DNA of 64,000 bases from Bacteroidota bacterium (lineage in GTDB: Bacteria > Bacteroidota > Bacteroidia > B-17B0 > Aurantibacillaceae), in NCBI GenBank assembly GCA_029237825.1, contig JAQZBQ010000003.1:1-64000 (forward strand). The letters are read 5' to 3'. Shown here one piece after another: positions 62,837 to 64,000 of this stretch. Numbering within the stretch: position 1 is the stretch's first letter; every line of letters begins with the position of its first letter. A program made the position numbers and the translations under genes. The notes under the pieces are model-generated. The model did no database searches and was not told where the DNA came from. It worked only from the letters and a program-made list of their open reading frames with translations.

Positions 62837-63322
62837 TTATTTCATAGCAAGTTTTCGTTCAAGTACCTGGAGTCGGTGGTAGCGTCTCTTTAATAATTCG
62901 AGTTGAGCAAGTAGTAGGTTTTTAGGTCCTTCTGAAATCGGATTATCCAAAACCTGACGGTAAAAACTCATAGTGTTTTCTTCAAACAACTTAATATTTT
63001 TTATCAATGATCCCAAATCATCTTTATCATAATCTGAAAAAAATTGTTCATGCGGATTTAAACTGTTTTTGATAACGTTCAGAGCATTGCGTTCGCCAAG
63101 GTGAACCAACAGTAATTGATTAATTTCTTCCCAGAACGCTTTACTTTGGCTTAATCCCTCGAGTAAAATAACTTTCAACGCCGGAAAATTTATATTTTCG
63201 TTAATGAAGTGAAAACGGTTAATCGTATCCATCTGGCATTCACGGAGCTCCCACAGCATTTCATGCTCATTCGACCCATTGATGGAGGAAGCTACATTTT
63301 TTAGGCCTCTGAGCTTGTCCAT
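62837..63322 (-). CDS. PA2169/DUF2383-like four-helix-bundle protein
   Basis: From the ATG at 63322 the protein has 161 residues, nearly all helical: EMLWELRECQMDTINRFHF opening and LFEENTMSFYRQVLDN in the last third, in the spacing of DUF2383/PA2169 ferritin-like proteins. Its start lies one base after the stop of the CphA-like gene (TAATATG), so the two are in one operon. A longer frame to 63385 is unlikely because it would overlap that gene. Whether it binds metal is not clear. Confidence 0.6.
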   Translation of the reverse strand: MDKLRGLKNVASSINGSNEHEMLWELRECQMDTINRFHFINENINFPALKVILLEGLSQSKAFWEEINQLLLVHLGERNALNVIKNSLNPHEQFFSDYDKDDLGSLIKNIKLFEENTMSFYRQVLDNPISEGPKNLLLAQLELLKRRYHRLQVLERKLAMK

Positions 63323-63323
63323 A

Positions 63324-64000
63324 TTAATAGTTGCTTTGAAGTTCTTTTTGGCGTTTGGCCCGTTGAACAATTGCCAGCGTATCATCTACACTATCGGCAT
63401 TTAATATCACATAATTTCCGGGCTGAGACTTTTCAAGTGCAAAATTAAGCGCCTCTTCAAGGTCAGGAATCACAGTAACTACCAAATTAATATTTGTGTT
63501 GTAAATTCCCTTTTTGATGAGTGTGATAATTTCGTTGCTGTTTCTTCCGCGGGTATCTTTATCCACGCGAATTATAATTTCATCGTAAATTTCAGCTGCT
63601 AATCGCCCTACTTCTTCAATATCTTCATCGCGCCTATCTCCCACTCCGGTAATTATTCCAATCTTATACTCCTCCATGTTGTTCATCAGTTCAGCAAACG
63701 CCTTTATACTGTGAGGATTGTGTGCATAATCAACCATCACATGTACATCACCGACGTCGATTATGTTTAACCTGCCCGGTGTTTGTTCGGCACTAGGAAA
63801 AAACGAACGTAGAGCCTCACGGGTAAGACGCATCGAAAAATTCAGTATGTATGCGGATAAAATAACAGGCAGCACGTTTTCAATCTGAAATCCTGCTTTT
63901 CCTTTCATTGTGATGGGGATATTTTCTACATGCTCCACCGTAGTTTTTTTATCGCCTTCCTGGATAATTAAATTTCCTTTTGCGTCTTTAAAAGCCGCTA
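63324..64000 (-). CDS. Cyanophycin-synthetase-type Mur ligase, C-terminal part (runs off window)
   Basis: The reading frame is open to the window end. The visible 225 codons contain VEHVENIPITMKGKAGFQIE, VDYAHNPHSIKAFAELM and ITGVGDRRDEDIEEVGRLA in outline, which match the Mur-ligase half of cyanophycin synthetase (CphA) rather than a peptidoglycan Mur ligase. CphA joins Arg and Asp into cyanophycin, a nitrogen store. The N-terminal ATP-grasp half is outside the window, so the assignment rests on the C-terminus alone. It heads an operon with the DUF2383-like, copper-binding and 62110 genes. Confidence 0.8.
   Translation of the reverse strand, partial: AAFKDAKGNLIIQEGDKKTTVEHVENIPITMKGKAGFQIENVLPVILSAYILNFSMRLTREALRSFFPSAEQTPGRLNIIDVGDVHVMVDYAHNPHSIKAFAELMNNMEEYKIGIITGVGDRRDEDIEEVGRLAAEIYDEIIIRVDKDTRGRNSNEIITLIKKGIYNTNINLVVTVIPDLEEALNFALEKSQPGNYVILNADSVDDTLAIVQRAKRQKELQSNY

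Overview
The window reads as a chromosomal segment of a Bacteroidota bacterium. The evidence is a type IX secretion (T9SS) type A C-terminal sorting domain, DUF1573, DUF5723, DUF6089 and DUF5362 family proteins, an outer-membrane beta-barrel receptor with a carboxypeptidase-regulatory-like domain, a fused E1 alpha/beta 2-oxoacid dehydrogenase, AT-rich intergenic DNA, and many Bacteroidota-type -7 boxes (TAnnTTTG) lying a few bases to a few tens of bases upstream of start codons. Genus and family cannot be fixed from the sequence alone. About 60 protein genes are supported. I saw no rRNA, tRNA, insertion sequence or CRISPR array.

Layout. 1-1000: the start of a small zinc-ribbon gene (minus), a long imperfect inverted repeat with divergent start regions that looks like the edge of a mobile or accessory element, and a PKD-like lipoprotein. 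1.3-10 kb: queA, then a four-gene minus-strand envelope operon (lipoprotein, DUF5723 protein, T9SS beta-propeller, GT-C-like membrane protein), a small membrane protein and rarA. 10-25 kb: fused E1 dehydrogenase, an arginase-family enzyme, a TPR sensor kinase broken by a frameshift, dnaB, a DEAD/DEAH helicase, ribH, tsaE, and a run of three DUF1573 proteins. 26-39 kb: valS, a MarR regulator/outer-membrane receptor pair with an 18-bp palindromic operator, a second sensor kinase, dusB, a serine hydrolase and assorted small enzymes. 39-47 kb: rpsO-pnp, an aminotransferase, an inositol-phosphatase-like enzyme, a tandem DUF6089 pair and an NdpA-type nucleoid protein. 47-59 kb: Prc-like protease, an MBL/rhodanese sulfur enzyme, a cold-shock style group (two near-identical Csp genes with three DEAD-box helicases nearby), a TPM protein and a TPR/SpoIIE phosphatase. 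59-64 kb: a LOG-family enzyme, two tandem terminated TPP-riboswitch-like RNAs that precede no gene, a pirin, and a small stress-like cluster ending in a cyanophycin-synthetase-type ligase that runs off the window.

Most genes are ordinary housekeeping or envelope functions. The observations most worth a second look are the two gene-less TPP riboswitch units at about 59.8-60.15 kb, the inverted repeat at 150-358, the frameshift in the TPR kinase near 15.83 kb, two genes (dusB and a WG-repeat protein) whose apparent N-termini lack any canonical start codon, a terminator buried inside a signal-peptide coding region at 24.84-24.87 kb, and the MarR operator at 31.65 kb.
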